Assembly (NCBI GenBank): GCA_002701945.1
Contig: NZXJ01000066.1
Span: 1-7,247, forward strand
Source of the DNA: Fidelibacterota bacterium
GTDB lineage: Bacteria; Fidelibacterota; Marinisomatia; Marinisomatales; TCS55
DNA length: 7,247 nt
Direction: 5' to 3'
Position numbers and translations under genes: made by a program. The notes beneath the pieces were generated by a model that worked only from the letters and a program-made list of their open reading frames with translations, had not been told where the DNA came from and ran no database searches. Position 1 is the first letter of the stretch, and the number at the start of each line of letters is the position of its first letter. Shown here piece after piece: positions 1 to 6,990 of the stretch.

Positions 1-450
1 TATTTGAATGAATTGATCTTTAACAATATTTAGGGCATCATCATTAATCCCTAGTGCATATTTTTTACCAAAATCTGATTCACTTCCTTGTGCAAGAAAG
101 CCTTTTACACTGCTTGAGAATTTAGAATAATATTGTTCTTTATTTTTATGCCCAATTCCTTTTGGTGTGCAATCAATTACTACGCTCGCTCTAGAGATAG
201 CTTCTTCAGTTTCATACTCAGGCTCCATCCCAAAAGAAAGAAAATCTTTTATTTTATCATTATCAACTGCTAGATGTGCGCCACGTTTTTGTAAATCTAT
301 CACTTTTGTATAATCACCTTTTAATGCACTATTTTTGTGAAAGGTAACTTGATCTACCCCAAGTTTATCTTTATAATCTGAAAGCAGTCCAATTAAAGGT
401 TCTCCAATTGTTCCTGTTCCTATAACATGTATAATTTTTTTATCTGGCAT
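1..450 (-). CDS. Type II (archaeal-style) glyceraldehyde-3-phosphate dehydrogenase-like protein, N-terminal 150 residues, cut by window edge
   Basis: An open frame begins at ATG (450-448) and runs without a stop to base 1, giving 150 residues. The start is MPDKKIIHVIGTGTIGEP, a Rossmann beta strand with a G-x-G-x-x-G nucleotide loop at about residues 11-16. Residues 90-104 read VVIDCTPKGIGHKNK, which resembles the stretch in archaeal type II GAPDH (typically VVDxTPxGIGxKNK) that follows the nucleotide-binding strands, and FLAQGSES at 118-125 matches the following strand (typically AIFQGGE). The family's catalytic Cys (SCNT) would lie just beyond the edge, so activity cannot be judged. In that family the enzyme interconverts glyceraldehyde-3-phosphate and 1,3-bisphosphoglycerate with NAD(P). 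An AGG sits 11 nt before the ATG as a weak ribosome binding site. The gene follows the ccmD candidate by 30 nt on the same strand. It could instead be a divergent dehydrogenase of the same fold with another substrate. Confidence 0.72.
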   Translation of the reverse strand, partial: MPDKKIIHVIGTGTIGEPLIGLLSDYKDKLGVDQVTFHKNSALKGDYTKVIDLQKRGAHLAVDNDKIKDFLSFGMEPEYETEEAISRASVVIDCTPKGIGHKNKEQYYSKFSSSVKGFLAQGSESDFGKKYALGINDDALNIVKDQFIQI

Positions 451-480
451 GTTTACTATTACCTAAAACAGTTAAAACAA

Positions 481-588
481 TTATAAATATTTTTTTTCGT
501 TAAAAATCTGTTTAATAAACCAAATAATTATAAAAATAATTACAATAGCCAGTGCACTTATAAAACTATTTAAAAAAACATTTTCCAT
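481..588 (-). CDS. ccmD: CcmD-like single-span membrane microprotein (35 aa)
   Basis: ATG at 588-586 opens a 35-codon frame ending in TAA at 483-481. The product begins MENVFLNSF, has one hydrophobic span at about residues 9-25 (SALAIVIIFIIIWF in its core) and ends in a short basic tail (KQIFNEKKYL). Size, single span, charged C-terminal tail and position directly after ccmC all fit CcmD, the small partner that holds CcmC and CcmE together and helps release holo-CcmE from the CcmABCD complex. The ATG is 8 nt after the ccmC stop, and an AGGT formed across the end of ccmC lies about 10 nt upstream of it as a plausible ribosome binding site. CcmD proteins share very little sequence, so the call rests on size, topology and location. 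Such a short frame is easily missed by gene callers. Confidence 0.68.
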   Translation of the reverse strand: MENVFLNSFISALAIVIIFIIIWFIKQIFNEKKYL

Positions 589-596
589 TAATTATT

Positions 597-1256
597 TTAC
601 CTATCAAATATGACTTTAAGTACATGTAATCTATACTTTAACATAAATACAAATAAGATTGTAAAAATTACTAATGAAATTAAAAATGGGATAATGATTT
701 CAGGGTTCTGTTTTGTTATCTCTACCTGTGGATGAGATTGGTATTTTTCTTCCCAGAATCGAACTGAAAAGAAAATAATTGGAACATCAATAAAAGCAAT
801 AATTCCTAATACAGCAGCATATCTTGAAGTACGTTCAGGATGACCTCCAAATGCTCTAAGCATAAAATATCCTATATAAATCAAGAATAATATTAAAGTT
901 GTAGTTAATCTTGGTTCCCATGTCCACCATGTTCCCCAAATTGGCTTTGCCCAAATTGGTCCTGTAATTAATACAAGAGTAATAAATAAAGTCCCAATTT
1001 CAGCAGCTGCAAAACCTAAATGATCCCAAAAAATATTCTTCCTTTTTAGAAAAAGAATCCCAGCTATCATAACTATTAGATATGATAGAAATCCTGTCCA
1101 AGCTATAGGAACATGAAGATAGAAAATTTTTTGAGCCCAAAATTGATCAGGAACCATTGGCGTATTATTAATAATATTATATATGTTAAACATCATTAGA
1201 ATAAGTACGAAAAAAGCAAAAATTATATTATTTCTTTTAGAAAAAAACAACTTCAC
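597..1256 (-). CDS. ccmC: CcmC, heme-handling protein of cytochrome c maturation
   Basis: This 219-residue membrane protein, with about six spans, binds heme in its periplasmic WWD loop and transfers it to CcmE. The tryptophan-rich motif is at residues 107-117 (WGTWWTWEPRL). The two conserved heme-ligand histidines appear as H48 in YLHVPIAW and H175 in SHPQVE, each at the outer end of a span. Length and layout are normal for CcmC. The motif carries Glu at residue 114 where proteobacterial CcmC has Asp. The start is a GTG that shares its G with the ccmB stop (TAGTG), with GAGG four bases upstream inside ccmB, so translation is probably coupled. The next internal Met, at residue 21, would remove most of the first span, so the GTG start is preferred. 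The ccmD candidate follows 8 nt downstream. Confidence 0.95.
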   Translation of the reverse strand: MKLFFSKRNNIIFAFFVLILMMFNIYNIINNTPMVPDQFWAQKIFYLHVPIAWTGFLSYLIVMIAGILFLKRKNIFWDHLGFAAAEIGTLFITLVLITGPIWAKPIWGTWWTWEPRLTTTLILFLIYIGYFMLRAFGGHPERTSRYAAVLGIIAFIDVPIIFFSVRFWEEKYQSHPQVEITKQNPEIIIPFLISLVIFTILFVFMLKYRLHVLKVIFDR

Positions 1257-1918
1257 TATTCCTCAGCGATAAAATCAAATATCATAAACCCTACCAAAAA
1301 AAAGATTATAAAAAAAGTAATTATTAAATATACCCAGGATTGCCAATTAATAAATGGAATTCCTTTAAACCAATAGTTTGTAGCTTTAACACAAGCAATT
1401 AAATGTGGAGAAACTAAAGGAAAAAAAAGAATGGGAAATAAAATTTCACTCAATTTAGCTCTCATTGATAAGCTACTAATAATTGCTCCTATAGACATTA
1501 TACCTAAATCACCAATAATAAGAATGAGCATCATAATAGGCCAATTACTAGGAATAGAAAGATTCATAAATACTACAAAGGGTGGAATAATCATAATTTC
1601 AGCAATCAATAAAAGTATAGTACCACTAACTACTTTAGAAATGAAAATCGTTCCTCTATCAATTGGAGCAGCCAAGTTTAAAGTAAATGCATCGAATTCT
1701 TTTTCTAAAACAAACATTCGATGTAATCCTAATGAGCTAACAAATAGGATTATTATCCATAATAATCCTGGAGAAAAAGTATGATTTATTTCTTGAGAAG
1801 CATTAAAAGAAAGAGAGAATATCAAAATAATTGCTAAACCAAATGTAAACATAGGTATAATAATTTCTTTTGTTCTGAATTCAAGCAGTAAATCTTTTCT
1901 TACTAATGTATAAAACAT
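1256..1918 (-). CDS. ccmB: CcmB, ABC transporter membrane subunit of cytochrome c maturation
   Basis: This 220-residue hydrophobic protein has six predicted spans, at roughly residues 20-38, 49-70, 98-120, 128-150, 158-178 and 195-216. The short N-terminal amphipathic stretch RKDLLLEFRTKE is typical of CcmB and is expected to contact the ATPase. GLLWIIILFVSSLGLHRMF (51-69) followed by an acidic EKEFDAF and LAAPIDRGTIFISK is the family's central pattern. CcmB pairs with CcmA; ATP hydrolysis drives release of heme-loaded CcmE from CcmCD rather than transport of heme itself. The ATG start lies 2 nt after the ccmA stop with no visible ribosome binding site, and the stop overlaps the ccmC start by 1 nt. 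Length is normal and nothing is broken. Confidence 0.94.
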   Translation of the reverse strand: MFYTLVRKDLLLEFRTKEIIIPMFTFGLAIILIFSLSFNASQEINHTFSPGLLWIIILFVSSLGLHRMFVLEKEFDAFTLNLAAPIDRGTIFISKVVSGTILLLIAEIMIIPPFVVFMNLSIPSNWPIMMLILIIGDLGIMSIGAIISSLSMRAKLSEILFPILFFPLVSPHLIACVKATNYWFKGIPFINWQSWVYLIITFFIIFFLVGFMIFDFIAEE

Positions 1919-1920
1919 AA

Positions 1921-2604
1921 TTATTGTAAAGTTTTTGTTATTTGATTTATTTCAGTTTGAGTCGTTTTTTGATCAATTTTAATTTTACAATCATCTAATA
2001 ACAATATGCGAGAACAATATGATAGTCCCCATTCGGGATCATGAGTTGCAAAAATCATGGTTTTTGATTTTGAAGTCCATTGATTAATATAGTCCTGTGC
2101 TATTTTTCTTCTCTTAAGATCTAAAGAAGAAAAAGGTTCATCAAAGAATAGTATATCCCATTCAATTAAATCAGCTAAAGCATATTTTAAACTTTGAAGC
2201 ATACCTTTTGAAAAAATCTTAATCTGATCATCAATCCTTTTTGATAGACCTAATTGATTTAAAGTATTTAAAATACTATTTTCCTTAACTTTTACACCAT
2301 GTACTGTACATGCAAATTTTATATTATCAATAACAGATAAGGATGGATATAAACCAACATCATGCCCTAAATAAAGCATTCCTTTTCTAACGCTTGCTTT
2401 TTCTTTATATATACTAGAATTCTTATATAAAATATCCCCTACATCAGGCTGGCTAATTTTTCCAAGTATTCGCAATAAGGTTGATTTACCAATACCATTT
2501 TTTCCTAATAATGCTATCGTATCACCGCGCTTAACCTTGAATGATAAATTCTCTAAAATTTTTCTATGGAAAAAGCTTTTCGATATATTATTAATAGTAA
2601 GCAA
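1921..2604 (-). CDS. ccmA: CcmA, ATP-binding subunit of the CcmAB complex
   Basis: This 227-residue ABC ATPase powers CcmB. Walker A is GKNGIGKST (34-42), Walker B is ILFFDEP (151-157) with catalytic E156, the D-loop is SSLD (159-162) and the H-loop is ATHD with H188. The Q-loop region reads LYLGHDVGL, the LGH form characteristic of CcmA. The signature motif is unusual: FSKGM (131-135) instead of LSGGQ, and the Arg-rich stretch that normally follows is replaced by LQSLKYALADL. The start is TTG at 2604-2602; a stop lies in frame just upstream (2622-2620) with no ATG or GTG between, so TTG is the best start and gives the usual CcmA N-terminus (MLTINNISK). It begins 2 nt after the CcmI-like stop and ends 2 nt before ccmB, placing it firmly in the ccm operon. 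Confidence 0.95.
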   Translation of the reverse strand: MLTINNISKSFFHRKILENLSFKVKRGDTIALLGKNGIGKSTLLRILGKISQPDVGDILYKNSSIYKEKASVRKGMLYLGHDVGLYPSLSVIDNIKFACTVHGVKVKENSILNTLNQLGLSKRIDDQIKIFSKGMLQSLKYALADLIEWDILFFDEPFSSLDLKRRKIAQDYINQWTSKSKTMIFATHDPEWGLSYCSRILLLDDCKIKIDQKTTQTEINQITKTLQ

Positions 2605-2606
2605 TG

Positions 2607-2900
2607 TTAAATCTTTTGATTAGGCAAAAAAGAACTTATTTGATCTATGATTTTAGATACTTCACGTACTAAATCAGCTCGAGATGAATTATAATCATTT
2701 GTATTTATATTATGAATGAAATATTCATTATCAAGATATTGAATCTCTCGATACAATATTAATTTTCTTCTTTCAAGATCATTTAGCATATCATGATCCT
2801 TGTGTATGTTATTTATCCTATCAAATAATAATGGCCAGATTGAATACAGAAAAAAACAACAAAACATCAAGAATAATAATATTGAAAAAGTAGAAATCAT
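2607..2900 (-). CDS. Short CcmI-like membrane protein (97 aa), N-terminal module only
   Basis: The product has one N-terminal membrane span (about residues 3-25) followed by a charged helical region. The pattern LERRKLILYREIQYLDNEYFIHNINTNDY (42-70), shown here in two parts as LERRKLILYREIQYLDNEY and FIHNINTNDY, matches the segment after the first span of CcmI: a basic helix, a [D/E]I-x-x-L-D-x-[D/E]-[Y/F] core and a D-Y turn, then a second helix. CcmI normally chaperones apocytochromes to CcmF/CcmH and adds a long periplasmic TPR domain, which is absent here. There is no CxxC, so it is not CcmH or CcmG; the CC at 14-15 lies inside the span. The ATG overlaps the ccmF stop by 1 nt (TAATG) and ccmA follows after 2 nt. 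A role assisting CcmF is inferred from position; similar short proteins sit in other reduced ccm clusters. Confidence 0.7.
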   Translation of the reverse strand: MISTFSILLFLMFCCFFLYSIWPLLFDRINNIHKDHDMLNDLERRKLILYREIQYLDNEYFIHNINTNDYNSSRADLVREVSKIIDQISSFLPNQKI

Positions 2901-4876
2901 TACACTAACAATTTCTTTCTATCGCTAGGCCATAATGCAATAATTGTTCCGAACACCAGGATATATGCCCCATACCATACAAGTCTTACTAATGGATTTA
3001 TCATAATTTGAAAAAAAGCAATATTATTTTCCGTATCTACACTGGAAAAGACTGAGTATATATCTCTATTAAATGTGCTATAAATATCTAACTCACTATG
3101 CGGTTGTCTTCTGTCAGGATTTGGATCAAGGTGAAAATATATTCTCTTCTCAGGACGTAATGCTGTAATTATATTTCCATCACTGCTACTTACTAATAAC
3201 TCTGCAATCCATGAAAAATGATTTGGTCTTTCTTCTGACCATAATTTTACTAGTTTTAAATTAACATCACCTAAGTGATTTTGCTCGCCAACAGATAATC
3301 CAAATTCTTTTTTTAAGTTAAAAGCTTGTCCTGTAAATCCTATAAACATTACAACAATACCAATATGAACAAAATAACCGCCATATCTACTTCTATTCTT
3401 TTTTATTATTGTTAAAAATGCTGATAATACATTTTCATGGAATTGCCGTACTCTTGAAGCAACTCCTCTTTTAAATTCCATAAATATTGAAACAATTACA
3501 AAAACTGAAAGCATTAGAGAAATCACAACATAACCTCTAAGGCCAAATAGAATAAAAATTACTGATGATAAAACAGATAAAATAATTGGTAATGAAAAAT
3601 TATTTTTAAGATTTTGTTTTGAGGTCTTGCGCCAAGCTAATAATGGACCAACTCCAGTTAAAAAAAGTAAAAATAAACCAATTGGAATAGTCACTTGATT
3701 AAAGAAAGGGGCCCCCACTGTAATCTTGGTCCCCTGGACAGCTTCAGATATTACTGGAAAAATTGTTCCCCAAAATACAGCGAAACAGAGCGTTACAAAA
3801 ACTACATTATTGAATAAAAATCCACTTTCTCTTGAGGTAAGTGATTCAATACGTTTAACTGATTTTAGATTAGATAAATTTTGAATAATTAGAAAAGCAC
3901 ATATACAGAGTAAAAGTACAACAAATGATAAGAAAAAAGGCCCTAGTGGAGATTGGGTAAATGAGTGAACTGATGACATTACGCCACTTCGTGTAAGAAA
4001 TGTTCCAAAAATTGTTAAAATAAATGTTAACATTATTAGAATCATATTCCATAATCGAAGCATGTTTTTCTTTTCTTGAATTATTATAGAATGCAAAAAA
4101 GCTGTTCCGGTTAACCAAGGCATAAAGGATGCATTTTCTACAGGATCCCAGGCCCAGTAGCCTCCCCATCCGAGCTCTTGATATGCCCACCAACCTCCTA
4201 AAATTATTCCACAGCTTAGTGCAAGCCATGTAACCAAAGACCATCTTCTTATAGACCTTATCCATAATGATCCACTTTCATTTGTAACTAATGCGGCAAA
4301 AGCAAAAGCAAATGGTATTGTAAAACCAACGAATCCTAAATATAATATTGGAGGATGTATTGCCATTGTTAAGTTTTGGAGTAAAGGATTAAGTCCTAAG
4401 CCATTTGCTACTTCAAAATCTGCATTTGTTGGCTCGAATGGATTTGTAATAAAATTTGTAAGTATAAGAAAGAATAATTGTATGAAAAGTATTACTATTA
4501 TTACCCAAGGCATCATTTTATGATACCTATTCCTATTTTGATAAATTGCAATTAAACTAAATATTGAAAGTATAAACAACCAAAAAAGTAGAGATCCAGA
4601 CTGCCCTGCCCATAACGCGCTAAACTTGTATATACCAGGCGTTTCCAAGCTAGTATGGTGAGCTACATAGTCAATATCAAAATTACTAGAAATAAGTTCA
4701 TTGACTAAAATAATGGTAGCAATAATTACAAGGAAAGAGACTACTATTGCCATTCTTCTACCAGATAGGAATAGCCGGTAGTCTCCATTATAAATATATA
4801 AGGATAGTAAAATTATTGATAGAATAGAAAAACCAGCAGCAAGACTAATTGAAACACTGCCAAAAACAGGGATCAT
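2900..4876 (-). CDS. ccmF: CcmF, cytochrome c heme lyase subunit
   Basis: This 658-residue polytopic membrane protein carries out covalent attachment of heme to CxxCH apocytochromes, taking heme from CcmE. The WWD domain runs from residue 236 to 263: GWGGYWAWDPVENASFMPWL, then TGTAFLHS. Four conserved histidines are present: H174 (AIHPPILYLG), H262 (LHS, end of the WWD domain), H304 (VHSFTQS) and H504 (VHIGIVVM). Their spacing matches the E. coli heme-ligand set (H173, H261, H303, H491) with a longer loop before the last. A large outer loop (about 520-625) with RPEKRIY precedes the final span. Length is normal. The start overlaps the ccmE stop as ATGA, and the stop overlaps the CcmI-like start, so expression is tightly coupled. 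No CcmH partner lies beside it, which is unusual for a proteobacterial-type lyase. Confidence 0.97.
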   Translation of the reverse strand: MIPVFGSVSISLAAGFSILSIILLSLYIYNGDYRLFLSGRRMAIVVSFLVIIATIILVNELISSNFDIDYVAHHTSLETPGIYKFSALWAGQSGSLLFWLFILSIFSLIAIYQNRNRYHKMMPWVIIVILFIQLFFLILTNFITNPFEPTNADFEVANGLGLNPLLQNLTMAIHPPILYLGFVGFTIPFAFAFAALVTNESGSLWIRSIRRWSLVTWLALSCGIILGGWWAYQELGWGGYWAWDPVENASFMPWLTGTAFLHSIIIQEKKNMLRLWNMILIMLTFILTIFGTFLTRSGVMSSVHSFTQSPLGPFFLSFVVLLLCICAFLIIQNLSNLKSVKRIESLTSRESGFLFNNVVFVTLCFAVFWGTIFPVISEAVQGTKITVGAPFFNQVTIPIGLFLLFLTGVGPLLAWRKTSKQNLKNNFSLPIILSVLSSVIFILFGLRGYVVISLMLSVFVIVSIFMEFKRGVASRVRQFHENVLSAFLTIIKKNRSRYGGYFVHIGIVVMFIGFTGQAFNLKKEFGLSVGEQNHLGDVNLKLVKLWSEERPNHFSWIAELLVSSSDGNIITALRPEKRIYFHLDPNPDRRQPHSELDIYSTFNRDIYSVFSSVDTENNIAFFQIMINPLVRLVWYGAYILVFGTIIALWPSDRKKLLV

Positions 4877-5307
4877 ATTTTTATTTCATCAAGTTTGTAA
4901 GATGATTCGTCTCTTAGATCACCCTCATAACGTGATGCACATTTAGTTTGTAACATATCTGCATTGAATGATCCATTTAGATATACACCTTCAACAATAA
5001 CCTCAGCTCCATGCTTAAATAAATCAGGTCTGGCCCCTACAAATTTAACTGGTAATCTAGATATACCTTCTTTGATACTAAAATTTACTTCTAACCTATT
5101 AGATTCAGATATAACAATAGAACTATCCGCAACTATACCTCCTAAACGAACACGTTCTGTATTATTAAAATCTAATATTTCTTTTATCGAAATAAATTTT
5201 ACTAATGCTTTATCATTTACAGGATTCATTGAAGACCAAAATATCCAGAAAGTTAATACTAATGAAAGTCCGACTACTGCGAGGATAACTTTATATTTTT
5301 GATGCAT
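4873..5307 (-). CDS. ccmE: CcmE, periplasmic heme chaperone of the cysteine (CxxxY) type
   Basis: This 144-residue protein has an N-terminal membrane anchor (about residues 6-25) and a periplasmic beta-barrel domain typical of CcmE, including VRLGGIVADSS (53-63), LPVKFVGARPDLF (85-97) and VIVEGVYLNGSFNADMLQTK (103-122). It carries heme from CcmCD to CcmF. The heme-attachment motif, normally HxxxY, here reads CASRY (C123, Y127); the Cys codon TGT is at 4941-4939. CcmE with CxxxY is known from Desulfovibrio and archaea, where CcmG and CcmH are missing, as they are here. I chose ATG 5307 because it gives the usual short cytoplasmic tail and starts 16 nt after the mutase stop. A TTG at 5361 in the same frame would add 18 residues and overlap the mutase gene by 38 nt, so it is less likely. 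The stop overlaps ccmF by 4 nt. Confidence 0.93.
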   Translation of the reverse strand: MHQKYKVILAVVGLSLVLTFWIFWSSMNPVNDKALVKFISIKEILDFNNTERVRLGGIVADSSIVISESNRLEVNFSIKEGISRLPVKFVGARPDLFKHGAEVIVEGVYLNGSFNADMLQTKCASRYEGDLRDESSYKLDEIKI

Positions 5308-5323
5308 AAGATTTCTAATTAAA

Positions 5324-6979
5324 TTAAAAAGAAGCAGCTTCCTGCCATTCACCAAATTCAACTTTCATGACAGTCACAATTTCACCAAGTGTTACATTAG
5401 ATTTAGCAGCATTTATAATTGCAGGCATAATATTTTTTTTATTTTTACAGCATTCTTGTATAGCATTAAGAGACTGCTGGACCAATGTTTGGTCACGATT
5501 AGCCTTTAATTTATTAATAGAATTTATACGTTCTTTCTCTACTTCAGGCCCAATCTCTAATATTGGTATATCTATATTTTCATCTTCTTTATTAAATTTA
5601 TTAACTCCAACAATATATAATTTTTTCTCATCAATAAGTTTTTGATAATCTTCTGCAGACCTAGCAATTTCTCTTTGAAAATATCCATCTTCAATAGCTT
5701 GAATAACACCACCATTCTTTTCAATATCTTCAAAATACTTCTCAGCATCGCTTTCAAGCTGATCAGTTAATGATTCAAGAAACCAACTACCACCTAATGG
5801 ATCTGAAACATTAGCTACACCTGTTTCATATGCAATTAACTGTTGAGTCCTTAAGGCAATCTCTGCTGCTTTTTCTGATGGAAGCGCAAGTGTTTCATCC
5901 ATTGAATTTGTATGAAGTGATTGTGCGCCACCTAATACAGCGGCTATAGCTTGGAATGCAGTTCTAGAAATATTATTCTCGGGTTGTTGAGCTGTTAGTG
6001 AACATCCCGCAGTTTGAGCATGAAACCTGAGTTTAAGTGAACTTTCTTTTTTTGCTCCATAATTTTCTTTTAAGTGTTTTGCCCATATTCTTCGGGCTGC
6101 TCTAAATTTTGCTATTTCTTCAAAAAAGTCTAAATGTGAATTAAAGAAAAATGATAATCTTGGAGCAAAATCATCAATCTTTAATCCAGCCTTTAGAGCA
6201 TATTCAATATATGTAAAGCCATCTACAAGAGTAAACGCCAACTCCTGCGCTGCCGTTGCTCCAGCTTCTCTAATATGATATCCTGATATAGAAATAGTAT
6301 TATATTTAGGCATTTTTTCAGTACAAAATGATAACATATCTGTAATTATACGCATTGAAGGCAGAGGTGGAAATATCCACTCTTTCTGTGCAGTGAATTC
6401 TTTTAAAATATCATTTTGTAAAGTGCCGCGAAGCGTGTCAAGCGCAACTCCTTGTTTTTCCGCTAAAGCTATATAAAAAGCCAAAAGAATAATGGCTGGC
6501 CCATTTATGGTCTGAGATATTGATACCTTAGTAAGATCAACATCTTTAAGTAAAATTTCCATATCATTTAAAGATGCAACACTTACACCACACTTTCCAA
6601 CTTCTCCAATTGAGATTGGATGATCAGGGTCATAACCCATAAGCGTAGGCATATCATATGCTATTGATAATCCAGTTTGTCCTTGATTAAGCAAATAATG
6701 ATACCTCTTATTTGATTCTTCAGGACTACCATACCCTGAAAATTGTCTCATTGTCCAAAGCTTTCCACGATACATATTTGCATGGACTCCTCTTGTATAA
6801 GGATATTGACCTGGAAATCCTAGTTTGTTTACATATTTATCATCAGGATTATCTGGATAATATAATTCATCAAGTTTTTTTCCGCTTAGAGAATTAAAGT
6901 TATAGTCTCTTTCAGGAAAATTATTTAAGTCCTCCTTCCATTTTTTTTCTTGCTTGATAAATTCTTTTCTTTTATTCAT
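5324..6979 (-). CDS. B12-dependent acyl-CoA mutase large subunit (methylmalonyl-CoA mutase family), isobutyryl-CoA mutase-like
   Basis: The 551 residues form the substrate-binding TIM-barrel subunit of a two-chain acyl-CoA mutase. Family blocks are [16 protein letters not shown] (75-90), [14 protein letters not shown] (108-121), [16 protein letters not shown] (186-201), [17 protein letters not shown] (230-246, with the active-site Tyr234-His235 pair), RAARRIWAK (293-301) and [20 protein letters not shown] (350-369). It ends where the barrel subunit ends and lacks the B12-binding domain (DxHxxG), so it needs a separate small subunit, not seen here. The residues that set the substrate are Phe80 and Gln198; methylmalonyl-CoA mutase has Tyr and Arg there, isobutyryl-CoA mutase has Phe and Gln. 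Isomerisation of isobutyryl-CoA and butyryl-CoA is therefore more likely than methylmalonyl/succinyl-CoA, by inference. It starts 11 nt after dxs, with no visible ribosome binding site. Related 2-hydroxyisobutyryl- or pivalyl-CoA mutases are alternatives. Confidence 0.93.
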   Translation of the reverse strand: MNKRKEFIKQEKKWKEDLNNFPERDYNFNSLSGKKLDELYYPDNPDDKYVNKLGFPGQYPYTRGVHANMYRGKLWTMRQFSGYGSPEESNKRYHYLLNQGQTGLSIAYDMPTLMGYDPDHPISIGEVGKCGVSVASLNDMEILLKDVDLTKVSISQTINGPAIILLAFYIALAEKQGVALDTLRGTLQNDILKEFTAQKEWIFPPLPSMRIITDMLSFCTEKMPKYNTISISGYHIREAGATAAQELAFTLVDGFTYIEYALKAGLKIDDFAPRLSFFFNSHLDFFEEIAKFRAARRIWAKHLKENYGAKKESSLKLRFHAQTAGCSLTAQQPENNISRTAFQAIAAVLGGAQSLHTNSMDETLALPSEKAAEIALRTQQLIAYETGVANVSDPLGGSWFLESLTDQLESDAEKYFEDIEKNGGVIQAIEDGYFQREIARSAEDYQKLIDEKKLYIVGVNKFNKEDENIDIPILEIGPEVEKERINSINKLKANRDQTLVQQSLNAIQECCKNKKNIMPAIINAAKSNVTLGEIVTVMKVEFGEWQEAASF

Positions 6980-6990
6980 AACTATATTTT

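Noticed and set aside
451..480. Two copies of TGTTTTA on the minus strand between the ccmD candidate and the GAPDH-like gene, a possible operator
   Set aside because: The repeat is only seven bases, in very AT-rich DNA where such repeats are expected by chance, and no -35/-10 pair accompanies it.
481..596. AT-rich stretch after ccmC as a promoter region
   Set aside because: It is better explained by the ccmD-like coding frame; the AT-rich hexamers match the background composition.
1431..1784. 117-codon plus-strand frame
   Set aside because: It is antisense to ccmB, whose protein is well supported; the translation is low-complexity and resembles nothing known.
2853..2861. Adjacent cysteines (CC) in the CcmI-like protein as a possible redox site
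   Set aside because: They are residues 14-15 within the membrane span and are not a CxxC, so they do not indicate a CcmH/CcmG activity.
3870..4265. 131-codon minus-strand frame
   Set aside because: It overlaps the WWD region of ccmF in another frame; its product has no family resemblance and ccmF is unambiguous.
4964..5302. 112-codon plus-strand frame
   Set aside because: It is antisense to ccmE and has no recognisable domain or ribosome binding site.
5308..5361. Upstream TTG start that would lengthen CcmE by 18 residues
   Set aside because: It lies inside the mutase coding end, overlaps it by 38 nt and gives an atypically long tail before the membrane anchor; the ATG at 5307 fits the family better.
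5367..5757. Short frames of 92 codons (plus) and 61 codons (minus)
   Set aside because: Both lie within the mutase gene in other frames and follow its AT-rich composition.
6712..6897. 61-codon plus-strand frame
   Set aside because: It is antisense to the conserved N-terminal part of the mutase and has no independent support.
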